NCBI RefSeq assembly: GCF_014395975.1
Contig: NZ_CP060714.1
Coordinates: forward strand, 1,736,001 to 1,800,000
Direction of reading: 5' to 3'
Source of the DNA: Diaphorobacter ruginosibacter
GTDB lineage: Bacteria > Pseudomonadota > Gammaproteobacteria > Burkholderiales > Burkholderiaceae_C
DNA length: 64,000 nucleotides
Part shown: one piece after another, positions 35,006 to 44,661 of the stretch
Numbering within the stretch: the first letter of the stretch is position 1
How the letters are laid out: every line of letters starts with the position of its first letter
Program-made: the position numbers and the translations under genes
Notes under the pieces: model-generated
Seen by the model: the letters and a program-made list of their open reading frames with translations, nothing else
The model's database searches: none
Told to the model about the DNA's origin: nothing

Positions 35006-36319
35006 ATGCAATTCTTCAAACCACTTTTCTCCTTGACCGTATGGGCCGCAGCCTGCGCGCTGGCGGCGCCTGCCGCTGCCTCTGAGCTCTACAAAGAGGG
35101 CAATGACCTGCTGAATGCCGACGTCACCGCGGTGTTCGGCGCCATGCACAGCCGCTACAACTACGATGGCCGGCCGGGCGGTACCAGTTGGCGCGAGGGC
35201 TTTGTGAAATACGGTCTGAGCGGGCAGACCGGCAGGCTGGGTTCGGGCAGCGCCGGTACGGTCTATGGCGGCCTTGCCTTCGTCAGCTCCGGCACTTGGG
35301 GCAACGGAGATGCCGGAGGCATGACCAACGGCAGCGAACGCCGCACCAGCATCGAGGATGCTTTTCTGGGCTGGCGTTCGGCGGATCTGTTTCCGACGCT
35401 GGGCAAGGATGGTCTGGACGTTTCCGCAGGGCGTCAGGTGGTCAAGGTCGGACGGGGCTTTCTCATCAACGATGACGGTCTCAACGCGGGTAACGCCCTG
35501 GGTGGTGGCGGCCTGAGCCGAGGTGGTGCCTACTATATTGCCGCCCGTCACTCCTTCGCGAACACTGCCGTGCTGCGGCTTGGCGGGCAGGAGGGACTGC
35601 ATGGCAGCGCCATGTGGCTCAAGTCCGATAACCGCGCGCAAGCCAGGACCGAAATGGGCGTGGGCACGCTGGAGTACACCGCTGCGCCCGGCACGCTGGG
35701 CCTGACCTATATCCACGGGATCGATGTCGATGCGCGCTATGCCGATCCGGCGCGCAGCCTGCGCAAGGGCATGGACATGTACAGCCTGCGGGGCGAGGGC
35801 AACGCTGGTATCGAGAATGCGGATTTCGCGTTCGAGTTCGCGCGCCAGCGCAAGGACACGGGCACCGACACGGCCTGGTATGCGCAGGCGGGCTATGAGT
35901 TCGCCGATCTGCCCTGGAAGCCCAAGCTGACCTACCGCTACGTCCGCTACGGCAAGAACTGGGATTCGTTCTTCACGGGCGGCTACATGGGCTGGTTGCA
36001 GGGTGAGGTGGCCGGCAACTATGCCGGCCCCTTCAATACCAACACGCGCAGCCACCATGTGGCATTGACCGTGAAGCCGACCGAGACGCTGACCCTGGGC
36101 GCGCTGTTCTTCGACTTCAGGACGCTGCACGACCGCGCGGCACTGAACCTCGACGGCCGGGAACTCGACCTCTACGCCGAGTGGGCGGTGAACGAGCACC
36201 TGATCATCTCGCCCCTGGTCGGCCTCTACAAGCCGGCCGCCTGGGCCGCCAACGGCGGCCTGCAGAGCGGCAAGGGGCGCAATGTGTACGCACAGGTGCT
36301 GTTCATCATGCCGTTCTGA
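35006..36319 (+). CDS. Outer-membrane beta-barrel porin-like protein
   Basis: 437 aa. Signal peptide (residues 1-25, ending AAPAAAS) is followed by a Gly/aromatic-rich alternating sequence; the last residue is Phe in VLFIMPF, the outer-membrane assembly signature. The barrel repeats (WYAQAGYEFADLPWKPKLTYR, HHVALTVKPTETLTLGALFF) resemble the alginate-export/OprD-like group. The ATG at 35006 starts the signal peptide directly; the longer open frame is not used. Lying 50 bp after the permease, it probably provides outer-membrane passage for the same substrate. Confidence 0.82.
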   Translation: MQFFKPLFSLTVWAAACALAAPAAASELYKEGNDLLNADVTAVFGAMHSRYNYDGRPGGTSWREGFVKYGLSGQTGRLGSGSAGTVYGGLAFVSSGTWGNGDAGGMTNGSERRTSIEDAFLGWRSADLFPTLGKDGLDVSAGRQVVKVGRGFLINDDGLNAGNALGGGGLSRGGAYYIAARHSFANTAVLRLGGQEGLHGSAMWLKSDNRAQARTEMGVGTLEYTAAPGTLGLTYIHGIDVDARYADPARSLRKGMDMYSLRGEGNAGIENADFAFEFARQRKDTGTDTAWYAQAGYEFADLPWKPKLTYRYVRYGKNWDSFFTGGYMGWLQGEVAGNYAGPFNTNTRSHHVALTVKPTETLTLGALFFDFRTLHDRAALNLDGRELDLYAEWAVNEHLIISPLVGLYKPAAWAANGGLQSGKGRNVYAQVLFIMPF

Positions 36320-36350
36320 CGCCAGGGCGCGAGCGGCAAGCAGGTAGAGG

Positions 36351-37652
36351 TTACTTGCTGTGCTCGATGGTCCGCACGTGTCCGGCCACATCCGAGGCCG
36401 TCACGTTGCCGGGCTGGCCGCCCCAGGTCTGGCGCATGTAGTTCACCAGATCGGCCATTTCCTCATCACCCAGCTTGTCGGCAAAGCCGGGCATGGTCTG
36501 CATGCGCTCGCCATGGGCCAGGTCGCGCTCCTCGACGCCTTCGCGGATCACGCGAATCAGGTTGATCGGCGTGGGGAACATGGCGGTCGTGTTGGTGCTC
36601 ATGGGCACCGACGAGTGCGGCTGGCCTTCGCCCTGGACGCCATGGCAGCCGGCGCACAGGCCCACGTACAGGTTCTCGCCTTTCACGTTGACCTGCGTTT
36701 GCGGTGCCTTGGGTTGGAGGCCGGGCATGTCCTGGTTCTGTGTCAGGTACGCCGCCATGGCGCGCAGATCGGCCTCCGGCATGTGCGACGTGGAGTGATC
36801 CAGCACGGAGGCCATGCGGAAGGTCATCACGCCCTGTGGCGAGAGGCCTGTGCGGAAGAACTTGACCAGGTCATCGCGGGTCCAGCCACGTTCGCCCAGG
36901 GCGCCGGGTGTCAGCGCGGGGGCATACGAGCCCTCGATGGTGTTGCCTTCAAGGTAGCGCGAGGTGTCCATCGCGAAGGTCACCTTGGTGCGCGGGCTAT
37001 GGCATTCCGCGCAATGGCCCAGCGTATCCACCAGGTAGCGGCCACGCGCGAGTTCGTTCACGGTGTAGTCGAACTCCTTCGCGGCAGGGCGGTTGACCAC
37101 GTTCCACAATGCCACGGCAGGGCGGATGTTGAAGGGGAACTGCATCTCGCCCGGCTTGTTGGCCACCTCGACGGGGCGCTGCTTCATGAGCCAGGCCCAC
37201 AGCGCATCGCTGTCGCCGCGCGTGATCTGGTGATAGCTCGCATACGGCATGGCAGGGTAGAGGACCTTGCGGCCCGGGGCGATGCCCGTGGCGACCGCTC
37301 GGTACAGGTCGTCCGCACTCCAGTTGCCGATGCCGTGTTCCTTCGACGGCGAGATGTTGGTGCCGTAGAGCGTGCCCATGGGGGTCACCATGGGTACGCC
37401 GCCGGCCAGCTCCGCGCCGGTTTGCGGCGAGCTGTGGCAGGCCGCGCAGTCGCCTGCGCGGAACACCTGTTCGCCGCGCTTGTAGAGCACGTCGTATTCC
37501 TGCGGGCCGAGCTTGGCGAAGTCCACCGAGGCAGGCGGGATGTCGCCGCTCGAGCTGCCGGCAAGATACAGTCCTGCCGCCACTGCCACACCCACGACGG
37601 CGACGGCCCCGAGGCCCTTGATCCATTTGGATTTCCCGTTCGCCTTAGCCAT
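36351..37652 (-). CDS. Membrane-anchored tri-heme cytochrome c subunit
   Basis: 433 aa. An N-terminal membrane anchor (residues 12-31) is followed by three CxxCH heme sites: CAACHSS near residue 70, CAECHSP near residue 217 and CAGCHGV near residue 335, each in a cytochrome c domain. This is the architecture of the cytochrome subunits of membrane alcohol, gluconate and molybdenum aldehyde dehydrogenases. A perfect AGGAGG lies 9 nt before the ATG at 37652, which overlaps the iron-sulfur gene by 8 bp. It should pass electrons from the molybdenum subunit to the respiratory chain in the periplasm. Confidence 0.92.
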   Translation of the reverse strand: MAKANGKSKWIKGLGAVAVVGVAVAAGLYLAGSSSGDIPPASVDFAKLGPQEYDVLYKRGEQVFRAGDCAACHSSPQTGAELAGGVPMVTPMGTLYGTNISPSKEHGIGNWSADDLYRAVATGIAPGRKVLYPAMPYASYHQITRGDSDALWAWLMKQRPVEVANKPGEMQFPFNIRPAVALWNVVNRPAAKEFDYTVNELARGRYLVDTLGHCAECHSPRTKVTFAMDTSRYLEGNTIEGSYAPALTPGALGERGWTRDDLVKFFRTGLSPQGVMTFRMASVLDHSTSHMPEADLRAMAAYLTQNQDMPGLQPKAPQTQVNVKGENLYVGLCAGCHGVQGEGQPHSSVPMSTNTTAMFPTPINLIRVIREGVEERDLAHGERMQTMPGFADKLGDEEMADLVNYMRQTWGGQPGNVTASDVAGHVRTIEHSK

Positions 37653-38214
37653 TGTTCGCAACCTCCTTGGTGCGCTTGCCCGTGGTGAGGCCCGGCGTCT
37701 TCAGGATCACGTCGCGCACGGCGCTGTAGTAGCGCACGTAGCCTGTGCAACGGCAGACATGGGGCTCGAGTTGCTGTTCGATGGCCTTCTCCACGTCGTC
37801 GGCAGGCACGGGGTTCTTTTCCAGCTTTTCCATGAGCACGGTGGCCGAGTTCACGAAGCCCGGCGTGCAGTAGCCGCACTGGAAGGAGTAGTGCTCAAGG
37901 AATGCCTTCTGCACCGGAGAGGGATGCACGACGCCCTTGTCGTCCACCGAGGCGATACCTTCTACGGTGCGGATGGTCTTGCCGTTCAGCCAGGTCACGC
38001 CGGTGACGCAGGCGGGCACGGTGATGGAGCCCTTGCCCGGCTCGTCCACGATGATGGTGCAGGCGCGGCAGACGCCCTGGCCGCAGCCCAGGCGGGTGCC
38101 GTTCATGCCCGCGTATTCCTGCAGGAACTCGATCATCATCAAGTCCTTGGGAACGTCCACGGGGCCGATTTTTTTACGATTGATGGTGGCGCTGAATTGA
38201 ATACGGTCCTGCAT
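37645..38214 (-). CDS. [2Fe-2S] subunit of a molybdenum hydroxylase
   Basis: 189 aa xanthine-oxidase-family small subunit. The plant-ferredoxin-type cluster site is GCGQGVCRACTIIVDEP near residue 45, and the second cluster site is CGYCTPGFV with CRCTGYVRYY near residue 155. There is no FAD subunit gene here, consistent with electron transfer to the cytochrome. The ATG at 38214 overlaps the stop of the large-subunit gene by one base. No export signal, so it is probably carried across with the Tat-exported large subunit. Confidence 0.93.
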   Translation of the reverse strand: MQDRIQFSATINRKKIGPVDVPKDLMMIEFLQEYAGMNGTRLGCGQGVCRACTIIVDEPGKGSITVPACVTGVTWLNGKTIRTVEGIASVDDKGVVHPSPVQKAFLEHYSFQCGYCTPGFVNSATVLMEKLEKNPVPADDVEKAIEQQLEPHVCRCTGYVRYYSAVRDVILKTPGLTTGKRTKEVANNG

Positions 38215-41021
38215 CACAGTACCTCTCTGATTTTTTCCGGGGTGACGGGGGTGGCATGGAAACGCTTGCCGGTGGCGTTGGCTACGGCGTTGACGCAGGC
38301 GGCGACGACAGGAATCATCACCACTTCGGCCATGCCCTTTGGCGGGTCGGTGCGGGAGAGCGGCGGCAGCACATGGCCTTCGGCCTGCCACACGGCCACT
38401 TCGCTGGCACGCGGCACGTGGTAGCGGCTCAGGCCCCACTTGCCGTTGCCGGGACCGGTCTCGTCACGCGGAAGGTCTTCGTAGAGTGCGTGACCGATGC
38501 CCATCGCCACGCCGCCCTGCAACTGCCCGGAGACCAGTTCCGGCACGATCTGCGTGCCGCATTCGAGCCAGGTCTTGTGCGAGAGGATCTGCACCTTGCC
38601 GGTGCCGCTGGAGACCGCCACCTCCATCATCGTGGCGCAGGGGGCGTAGTACACCGTGCCGGCGTTGTTGCGCTGCACCGGCGGGTAGTCGACCTTGTCG
38701 CGCGCGATGAAGGCGTAGCCGCCATGCTTCATGCTCGACTTGCGGGCCTGGCTGGCACCCTGGCCGTACCGGACCGACAGTGCATCCACGAAAGCCTGGA
38801 ACTTCTTGCCGTCGACGGTGAAGTCGGCCTTGGCCCAGGCCCAGCGGTTGAAGGCATGCACGCACACGCCGGTCACCATGCCCAGCTCGTGGGCGCGGGC
38901 GGCCAGGCGCTCCAGGCTCAGGGGCTCGAGGCCCTCGGCCACGAGCATGCGGTCGCGCCATTCCAGCATGTCCTCGGTGACGGCGCTGGGCAGCCATTGG
39001 CCGCCGCCGGACTTGCCGGCCCAGATGGACTGCGCTGCCGGCCAGAGGCACAGCTTGAGCAGCAGCTGCGCAGCCTGCTGCGTCGCATGCCGGAAATAGT
39101 AGGCCGAGTTCGAGGCCGACACGGGCGACACGAGGCGCGGCACCCAGTACGGGTCGCGGGCCAGTTCGTCTTCCTTGGCCTGCGGCGTGGTGTAGGGCTC
39201 GTCCTTGCTGTGCAGGGGCATGTTGTCCCACTGGTTGACGGCAAAGTCCACGTCGTCGGCCGGGCGGCCGAGGAAGGGCTCCACCGCCACGAGCTGCGCC
39301 GTCGTGCTGCCGGTGCCGATCTCGGTGGCGATGTGACGCATCTTGATGCGGCCTTCGGGCGTGATCTCGAGTTGCGCGATGGAGGCTTCCGCACCCGTGC
39401 CGAAGTCCTTCTGCACGGCACCAAAGCCCACGCCATGGAGCATGCCGGGATTGGCGGACTCGTACGCGGCCTTGCGCTTGGCACGGTCGGTCCACATCGG
39501 ATCCTTGGCGGCGATGTCGAGGATCTCTCCAATGCGCAGGTGGCCCGAGGGCGATGCACCCTGCGTGTTCTTCATGCCGCTCTTGAGCACGTTGCGCTTG
39601 CGCAGCTCGATGGCATCCATCCCGATTTCCTGGGCGATCTCGTCGACCAGCATCTCGGTGTAGGCCATGGATTGCACGGTGCCGTAGCCGCGCATGGAGC
39701 CCGATGTCACGCCGACCGAGGGATTCACCTCGACCGACAGGTCGCTTTCGGGGAAGTAGTAGATCGACTGCGCCGCGGTCACGGCCACTGTGCCCACCGA
39801 AGGGCTGAAATTGGTCACGCCGCCACCGTCGCCCACCATGTGGCAGGTGAGTGCATGGAAGCGCCCTTCCTTGTCCACCGAGATCGCCGTCTCCACGTCG
39901 AAGGGATGGCGCTTGAGCGCGAACTGGAAATGCTTCCAGCGATCGAGCGCGAGGCGCACCGGGCGGCCTTGCGCATACAGCGACGCGAGCGCAACGTAGA
40001 ACGGGAACGGATGGTGTTCCTTCTGGCCGTAGCCCACGGTGTAGGCGCTGATGTAGTCCAGCTTGCTGAGTGGCAGGCGGCTGTCCTTGAGCATGTGCAT
40101 GACGTGCTCGGCGGTGCCGTAGGGCGCTTGTGCGGCGGCCACCATGTGCAGCTCGCCGCTGGCCTTGTCGTACCACGCAAGGCCGTTCTCCATCTCCATC
40201 GACATGTGCTCGATGGACTGGCTGTAGTACTTGCGCGCGAAGGTGGTGAGGCCGTCCTTGGGTTGCTTCATCTCGGCCTGGATGCGGGCGGACTCGCCCA
40301 TCAGCGCGCCGAACGCCGGGTGGCGCTCGTCGGGCCAGTGCACGCCCTTGTCGTCCAGCTGCGGCCAGACGATGGTGTTCTTCATCGGGGAGAAGCGATC
40401 CTCGTCATAGGCATCCTCGCCCTGGACGCGCACGAAGCGCGCGGCCACGTAGGGCGCGCGGGGAGGCTGCGCCGCCTCTGCACCGAAGCGGAAGATGTCG
40501 TCGTTGAAGCGCAGGCGCTTGTTAGCGACGCGAAACTTCTCGTAGTCATGCCAGATGGCCACGGCCACGGGATGGCCGAGCATCGGTGAGACCTGGCCTT
40601 TTTTCACGAAGAAGTCGCCGTAGAAGCCGGGCTCGGGCATGCCGACCTTGTCCGCCAGGATGCTCTCGGCATCGATCAGCACGTCGGGCTGGTATTCATC
40701 CCCCAGGACGGAGAGATCCAGCCCTTCATAGATGCGGTCGGCGCGCGGGACATGGATGGTCAGCGCGTGGGACTGCTGCTCGGGCCAGCCCTTCATGTCC
40801 CTGGCGCGCAGGTCGATCGTGAAGACCTTCTGCCCGGTGACCTTGGCCAGGCCGTCGCGGCGATAGTTCAGCTTGTTGCCGGTGACCCATTGGGTCTCCT
40901 GGCCGGCTGCCGGCTCGATCAACTCCGCAAGCGCATCTTTGATGGGGCGTACGCTTGCAATCACGCCCAGTGCGGCGGCAGCCTTGAGCAGGCTGCGCCG
41001 ATTCAAGTCCAGTTTGGACAT
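38214..41021 (-). CDS. Tat-exported molybdopterin large subunit (aldehyde oxidoreductase type)
   Basis: 935 aa. The N-terminus NRRSLLKAAAALGVIASV is a twin-arginine signal. Xanthine-oxidase-type molybdopterin folds follow: LAKVTGQKVFTIDLR, MRGYGTVQSMAYTEMLVDE, AEASIAQLEITPEG and GQLQGGVAMGIGHALYED. The conserved active-site Glu is in PPKGMAEVVMIPVVAACVNA near the C-terminus, where most members read G-x-G-E. With the two following genes it forms a periplasmic three-subunit hydroxylase like the membrane aldehyde dehydrogenases of acetic acid bacteria; N-heterocycle hydroxylation is an alternative. No XdhC-type maturation gene is in the window. Confidence 0.88.
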   Translation of the reverse strand: MSKLDLNRRSLLKAAAALGVIASVRPIKDALAELIEPAAGQETQWVTGNKLNYRRDGLAKVTGQKVFTIDLRARDMKGWPEQQSHALTIHVPRADRIYEGLDLSVLGDEYQPDVLIDAESILADKVGMPEPGFYGDFFVKKGQVSPMLGHPVAVAIWHDYEKFRVANKRLRFNDDIFRFGAEAAQPPRAPYVAARFVRVQGEDAYDEDRFSPMKNTIVWPQLDDKGVHWPDERHPAFGALMGESARIQAEMKQPKDGLTTFARKYYSQSIEHMSMEMENGLAWYDKASGELHMVAAAQAPYGTAEHVMHMLKDSRLPLSKLDYISAYTVGYGQKEHHPFPFYVALASLYAQGRPVRLALDRWKHFQFALKRHPFDVETAISVDKEGRFHALTCHMVGDGGGVTNFSPSVGTVAVTAAQSIYYFPESDLSVEVNPSVGVTSGSMRGYGTVQSMAYTEMLVDEIAQEIGMDAIELRKRNVLKSGMKNTQGASPSGHLRIGEILDIAAKDPMWTDRAKRKAAYESANPGMLHGVGFGAVQKDFGTGAEASIAQLEITPEGRIKMRHIATEIGTGSTTAQLVAVEPFLGRPADDVDFAVNQWDNMPLHSKDEPYTTPQAKEDELARDPYWVPRLVSPVSASNSAYYFRHATQQAAQLLLKLCLWPAAQSIWAGKSGGGQWLPSAVTEDMLEWRDRMLVAEGLEPLSLERLAARAHELGMVTGVCVHAFNRWAWAKADFTVDGKKFQAFVDALSVRYGQGASQARKSSMKHGGYAFIARDKVDYPPVQRNNAGTVYYAPCATMMEVAVSSGTGKVQILSHKTWLECGTQIVPELVSGQLQGGVAMGIGHALYEDLPRDETGPGNGKWGLSRYHVPRASEVAVWQAEGHVLPPLSRTDPPKGMAEVVMIPVVAACVNAVANATGKRFHATPVTPEKIREVL

Positions 41022-41600
41022 GGTTCAACTCCTCGCTGCAATGCGCACACGAGACAGCAGGAGCTGGCGTGGTCACATCGCTAGATGACTGGTGTTCCCG
41101 GGCAGGGTGGACGCGAAATCCGGGGGCCCGAGAGTCAAAAAGCAGGTGATAACCACCGGTGTCGCCGCAGGTGCCTTCACCCGCAGATCAACAGCCCGGT
41201 CGTCCGCCACGCTTCGGTCTATTACAAGACTCAGAGGCGCGGATTATAGGAACAGGTTTTTCAATGCGTGTGGCTTCTGAATAAACGCTGGCTATTTACT
41301 CGGAAAATCGAAATGCGCGTTCCAGGACGGGCGCTTCGGTCGCTCCGGCAGGCTGAGCAAGCTCGTTGCAGTTCCCGTCGCTGCTGGCATGCCTCGCCGT
41401 TGCGCGAACCCGACAAGGGATGCGGCGAACGGGCCGCGGGGAAGGGGTGATCCCTGTTTGAGCTTGTTTTTATTGATGAATGTATTTCAATAGACTACGA
41501 TAAAAACGGCAGCCGGGCTGCAACCCCGGCCCACCCGATGGAAGAGGCGGTGATACGCCCCGGATTTGCAGCGCAGTACATGCCGACAAGGAGAACCTGA
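41022..41600. other. Long gene-free region upstream of the molybdenum hydroxylase
   Basis: 579 bp between the divergent molybdenum hydroxylase and a small membrane protein. Open frames crossing it have no recognisable protein character or ribosome sites. The last 140 bp become AT-rich (around 41464-41512), as expected for the promoter of the gene at 41601. I could not identify a specific operator, RNA or terminator. Confidence 0.4.
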
Positions 41601-41873
41601 ATGCACATGCTCTTGGTAATGGTGGCGGGAATGCTTCTGCTGGCGGTATTCGCCTTGTTTGGAAAGCTCTGGGGGGCCGATGCGCTTGGCATCGCCTTGG
41701 GTGCCCGATGGTTTCTTATCGCATGGCTGGGCGTTGTCCTGGCCAACATGTGGGTGGGTGTCAGCAAGGCGGGCTATACCGTGGCACAGGAGCTCCCCAT
41801 TCTGCTGGCCAACTTCGCCGTGCCGGCGGCGCTGGCGCTGGGGTTGATCTGGTGGCTGGGCAGGACGCAATGA
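41601..41873 (+). CDS. Small inner-membrane protein, unknown function
   Basis: 90 aa. Three hydrophobic segments (residues 2-22, 37-55, 66-87) leave almost no soluble part. AAGGAGAACCTGA upstream gives a strong ribosome site. No domain recognised. It stands alone between two long non-coding stretches. Confidence 0.75.
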   Translation: MHMLLVMVAGMLLLAVFALFGKLWGADALGIALGARWFLIAWLGVVLANMWVGVSKAGYTVAQELPILLANFAVPAALALGLIWWLGRTQ

Positions 41874-42182
41874 GGTGCCCGGCACCCTCGAGCAAGGTTG
41901 CCCGCTGCTGAATGGTGAACGACGACCAGTGCCTGGCACCGGGCAAGTGACCTGTCCCTGAAGCGTGCAGCCTGACGCTGCGCTCCGCGCGCACCACGGA
42001 TTACCGGATTTCAGGGATAGGCTCGCGCCTGGGCTTGGCATACGATGGCGGCCCATGACCGCCTCGAATACCACGCGCATGCCGTCTTGGGCGGATGCCC
42101 TGACGCACACTTTCCACATGATGAAGAAACACCTCCGACATGCCGAAGGCGAGTGCATGGCGCCGGCATGGAGGATTACCGG
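41874..42182. promoter_or_regulatory. Intergenic region with two copies of a GTGCC-N-GGCAC palindrome
   Basis: GTGCCCGGCAC at 41875-41885 and GTGCCTGGCAC at 41929-41939 are perfect 5-bp-arm palindromes with centres 54 bp apart, located 240-310 bp ahead of the sensor kinase gene. The first begins one base after the stop of the small membrane protein. They could be a repeated operator or, for the first copy, part of a weak terminator stem; no T-run follows. Confidence 0.35.
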
Positions 42183-44141
42183 GTGAGATGCTGGCGGCTT
42201 TTCTGGATAGGACTGCTGTGGGCACTCTCCGCCGGCGCGGCCCTGGCCGCGCTGGACGCGCCGCCCGGCTGCGAGCCGCGCATCGTATCCGTGCAGGCCG
42301 CGCGTGCGGCACCCGATGCCCCGGAGCTGCGGCCCGTCGAAGGCTGGGTGGACGTGACGGTGCCCGACGTATGGACGCGGCGCTGGCCGGACTGGAGCGG
42401 GTCGGTGTGGTATCGCATCGACTGGATTCGAGGCGCCGCCGCGGGATGCGCCGCCGCCGATGTTCCGGTGGCGCTGGGCATCGATGGCGTGAGCGTGACG
42501 GGTGAGGTGTTCAGCAACAGCGACCTGCTCTGGCGCGATGTCTCGCTGGTGGAGCCGCTGTCGCGCAGCTGGAACGTGCCGCGATGGTGGGTGCTGTCCT
42601 CTTCGGGGCTGAAGAATGGCGCCAACTCCGTGTGGGTGCGAGCCGTGGGGCCTGCAGGCCTGTCTCCCGGTCTGGGTGCGGTGCGTGTGGGCGACACGCG
42701 CTGGGTCGCTGGGGAATACGGTAGTGCGCAGTGGCGCCAGCGCACGGTGTACTTCATCAATGCGGTGCTGTGCGCGATGGCCGCCGTGCTGTTCCTGCTG
42801 GTGTGGGCACTCAACCGGCGTGGCCGTTTCCAGGACCAGAGCGGACAGGCGCCGGCCTATGGCTGGTTCGGCTTGATGGCGCTGTGCTGGCTGGCCTATC
42901 TTTCGACCTACCTGGCCTTGACTCCGTGGCCCTGGCCCGATTCGCTGACCCGCAGCCGCTTCAGCCTGATCGCATTGATCGGCTATGCGCTGTGCGTGTG
43001 CAAGTTCACCTTCCGCTTCGGCGGGCAGGATCTGCCGCGCGTGGAAAAGGCTCTCCATGTGCTGGCTGTCGTGGGAGTGGCGGCCCTGATACTGCCGTCA
43101 CCCGACGCGGTGATTCCCTGGCTCGACAGGGTGTGGCAGGCAACGATGATGGTCATCCTGGCCAATGGCGTGCAGTTCCAATGGCATGCCTGGCGCCCAC
43201 GGTCGGGTAGCCGCCGGATGTCGCACGTGCTGTTGGCGCTGTGCTGGCTGGTGTTCGTGCTCGTCGGAGTGGCCACGCTGTTCTCCGTGGTGGATCGCTG
43301 GCAGGTGGCGCGGTACTGGGCTGCGCTGTCCGGCCTGTCGGTCATCGGACTGGTGATGCTGTTGCTGGGGGCGCAGCTGGTGCGGCAGATGCGCCGCATG
43401 GAACACTTCAATCTCACCCTGGCCGAGCGCGTGAATGACGCGCGCACCGAACTCGCCCAGGCGCTGGCCCGCGAACATGCGAGGGCACTGGAGAATGCCA
43501 AGCTGCAGGAGCGCATGCAGATCGCCCATGACCTGCACGACGGCCTGGGTGGCAGCCTGGTGCGTGGCATGGCCCTGGTGGAGCAGGCCAGCGAGGCCTT
43601 GCCGAACGAGCGGGTGCTGTCGCTGTTCAAGACCCTGCGCGATGACCTGCGCCAGGTGATCGACTACGGATCGAGTGCCGGAGCGAACGTGCCGGAGACG
43701 CCGGTCCAGTGGGCCGCGCCGCTGCGTCACCGCTATACCCGCATTCTTGACGAGCTGGACGTGGCTTCGGAGTGGCGCATTGCGCCGACCTGGCTCGGGC
43801 CATACCGTCCGAGCGCCCTGCAGTGCCTGGGCCTCACACGGCTGGTCGAGGAGGCGCTGTCCAACGTGATCAAGCACAGTCGGGCCCATCGCCTGTGCGT
43901 GATGGTGGACGTGCGTACTGAAGAGGCGCAGCAGCGCGGTGTCCTGGAGGTACGCATCGAGGACGATGGCACCGGCTTCGATGTGGCGGCCGTGCAGCGG
44001 GCCGGGCTGTCGGTGGGCATGCGCAGCATGGCGGCGCGTGCCGACCGCATGGGCGCCGTGCTCGATATCGTCTCTGGACCGCATGGCACGGCAGTCAGCG
44101 CCATCCTGACCCTGTCCAGGGCCGCCCCGGACGCCAGATGA
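42183..44141 (+). CDS. 7TM sensor histidine kinase (7TMR-DISM-like, NarX/DesK-type kinase core)
   Basis: 652 aa. A leader/first membrane segment (residues 3-24) precedes a periplasmic domain of about 180 residues, then seven hydrophobic segments (about 190-420), a coiled-coil (MEHFNLTLAERVNDARTELA), and a HisKA_3 dimerisation domain with the phospho-accepting His in QIAHDLHDGLGGSLV. The ATPase has the N-box LVEEALSNVIKHS, G1 IEDDGTGFD and G2 SVGMRSMAARA. I chose the GTG at 42183 because GGAGG lies 8 nt before it and it starts the signal segment; an ATG at 42168 is possible. No partner regulator is adjacent; the nearest is at 46706. Confidence 0.85.
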   Translation: MRCWRLFWIGLLWALSAGAALAALDAPPGCEPRIVSVQAARAAPDAPELRPVEGWVDVTVPDVWTRRWPDWSGSVWYRIDWIRGAAAGCAAADVPVALGIDGVSVTGEVFSNSDLLWRDVSLVEPLSRSWNVPRWWVLSSSGLKNGANSVWVRAVGPAGLSPGLGAVRVGDTRWVAGEYGSAQWRQRTVYFINAVLCAMAAVLFLLVWALNRRGRFQDQSGQAPAYGWFGLMALCWLAYLSTYLALTPWPWPDSLTRSRFSLIALIGYALCVCKFTFRFGGQDLPRVEKALHVLAVVGVAALILPSPDAVIPWLDRVWQATMMVILANGVQFQWHAWRPRSGSRRMSHVLLALCWLVFVLVGVATLFSVVDRWQVARYWAALSGLSVIGLVMLLLGAQLVRQMRRMEHFNLTLAERVNDARTELAQALAREHARALENAKLQERMQIAHDLHDGLGGSLVRGMALVEQASEALPNERVLSLFKTLRDDLRQVIDYGSSAGANVPETPVQWAAPLRHRYTRILDELDVASEWRIAPTWLGPYRPSALQCLGLTRLVEEALSNVIKHSRAHRLCVMVDVRTEEAQQRGVLEVRIEDDGTGFDVAAVQRAGLSVGMRSMAARADRMGAVLDIVSGPHGTAVSAILTLSRAAPDAR

Positions 44142-44200
44142 AGAACGTGCGAGGGGAGGGCTCTCCCGTTATATTCCAGACCTTTGCCGACGAGGCGCAA

Positions 44201-44608
44201 GTGAACGTTCTGATCAAGCTGGCCGCAATCATCGGCCTCGCGTGCATCCAGCCAGGCATCCATGCGGCGGAGTACAAGACCTCTCTCGAGCACAGGAAAT
44301 GCACCAACGCCGTCATTCCAGGAGAGACGGAGGGCGAGTTCTTCGCGGCCTGTGACATGGCGGAGCTCAAGCGCCAGGATGTCCTATTGAATGAACGCTA
44401 CAACCGGCTGCGGAGCATGCTCGCCAAGGAGCAGGTTCCCATCCTGATCAAGGGCCAGAAGGCGTGGCTCAGGCAGCGTGAGGACTGGTGCCAGTTCGAA
44501 AGAACACTTTCCGGCAGCAGTCCGGCGCAGAACTATGCAGGATGCATCCTGGAGTCGACGCTCCGCCAGATCGAGACACTCGAACTCTCCATTCAGCGCG
44601 TGGAGTGA
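44201..44608 (+). CDS. LprI/DUF1311-like secreted protein
   Basis: 135 aa from the GTG at 44201 (GAGG 6 nt upstream); a longer frame from 44138 is less likely because it would bury the signal peptide. Signal peptide about residues 1-22, ending GIHAA. The mature part has the lysozyme-inhibitor LprI-type pattern: four cysteines with CTNAVIPGETEGEFFAACDM, a LNERYNRLRSML helix, then QKAWLRQREDWCQFE and YAGCILESTLRQIETLE. Family members are periplasmic; some inhibit lysozyme. Function here is not proven. Confidence 0.7.
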   Translation: MNVLIKLAAIIGLACIQPGIHAAEYKTSLEHRKCTNAVIPGETEGEFFAACDMAELKRQDVLLNERYNRLRSMLAKEQVPILIKGQKAWLRQREDWCQFERTLSGSSPAQNYAGCILESTLRQIETLELSIQRVE

Positions 44609-44661
44609 TCTCCTGGCCGGGCGCCGGTGTGGCGGGGCCAAGCGGGTGAGGGCATGAGGGG

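Noticed and set aside
38256..40589. 777-aa plus-strand open frame
   Set aside because: Antisense to the molybdopterin subunit, which has clear family motifs; the opposite frame has none.
41022..41600. Possible small genes in the long gap before the small membrane protein
   Set aside because: Short frames here have no ribosome site and no protein-like composition.
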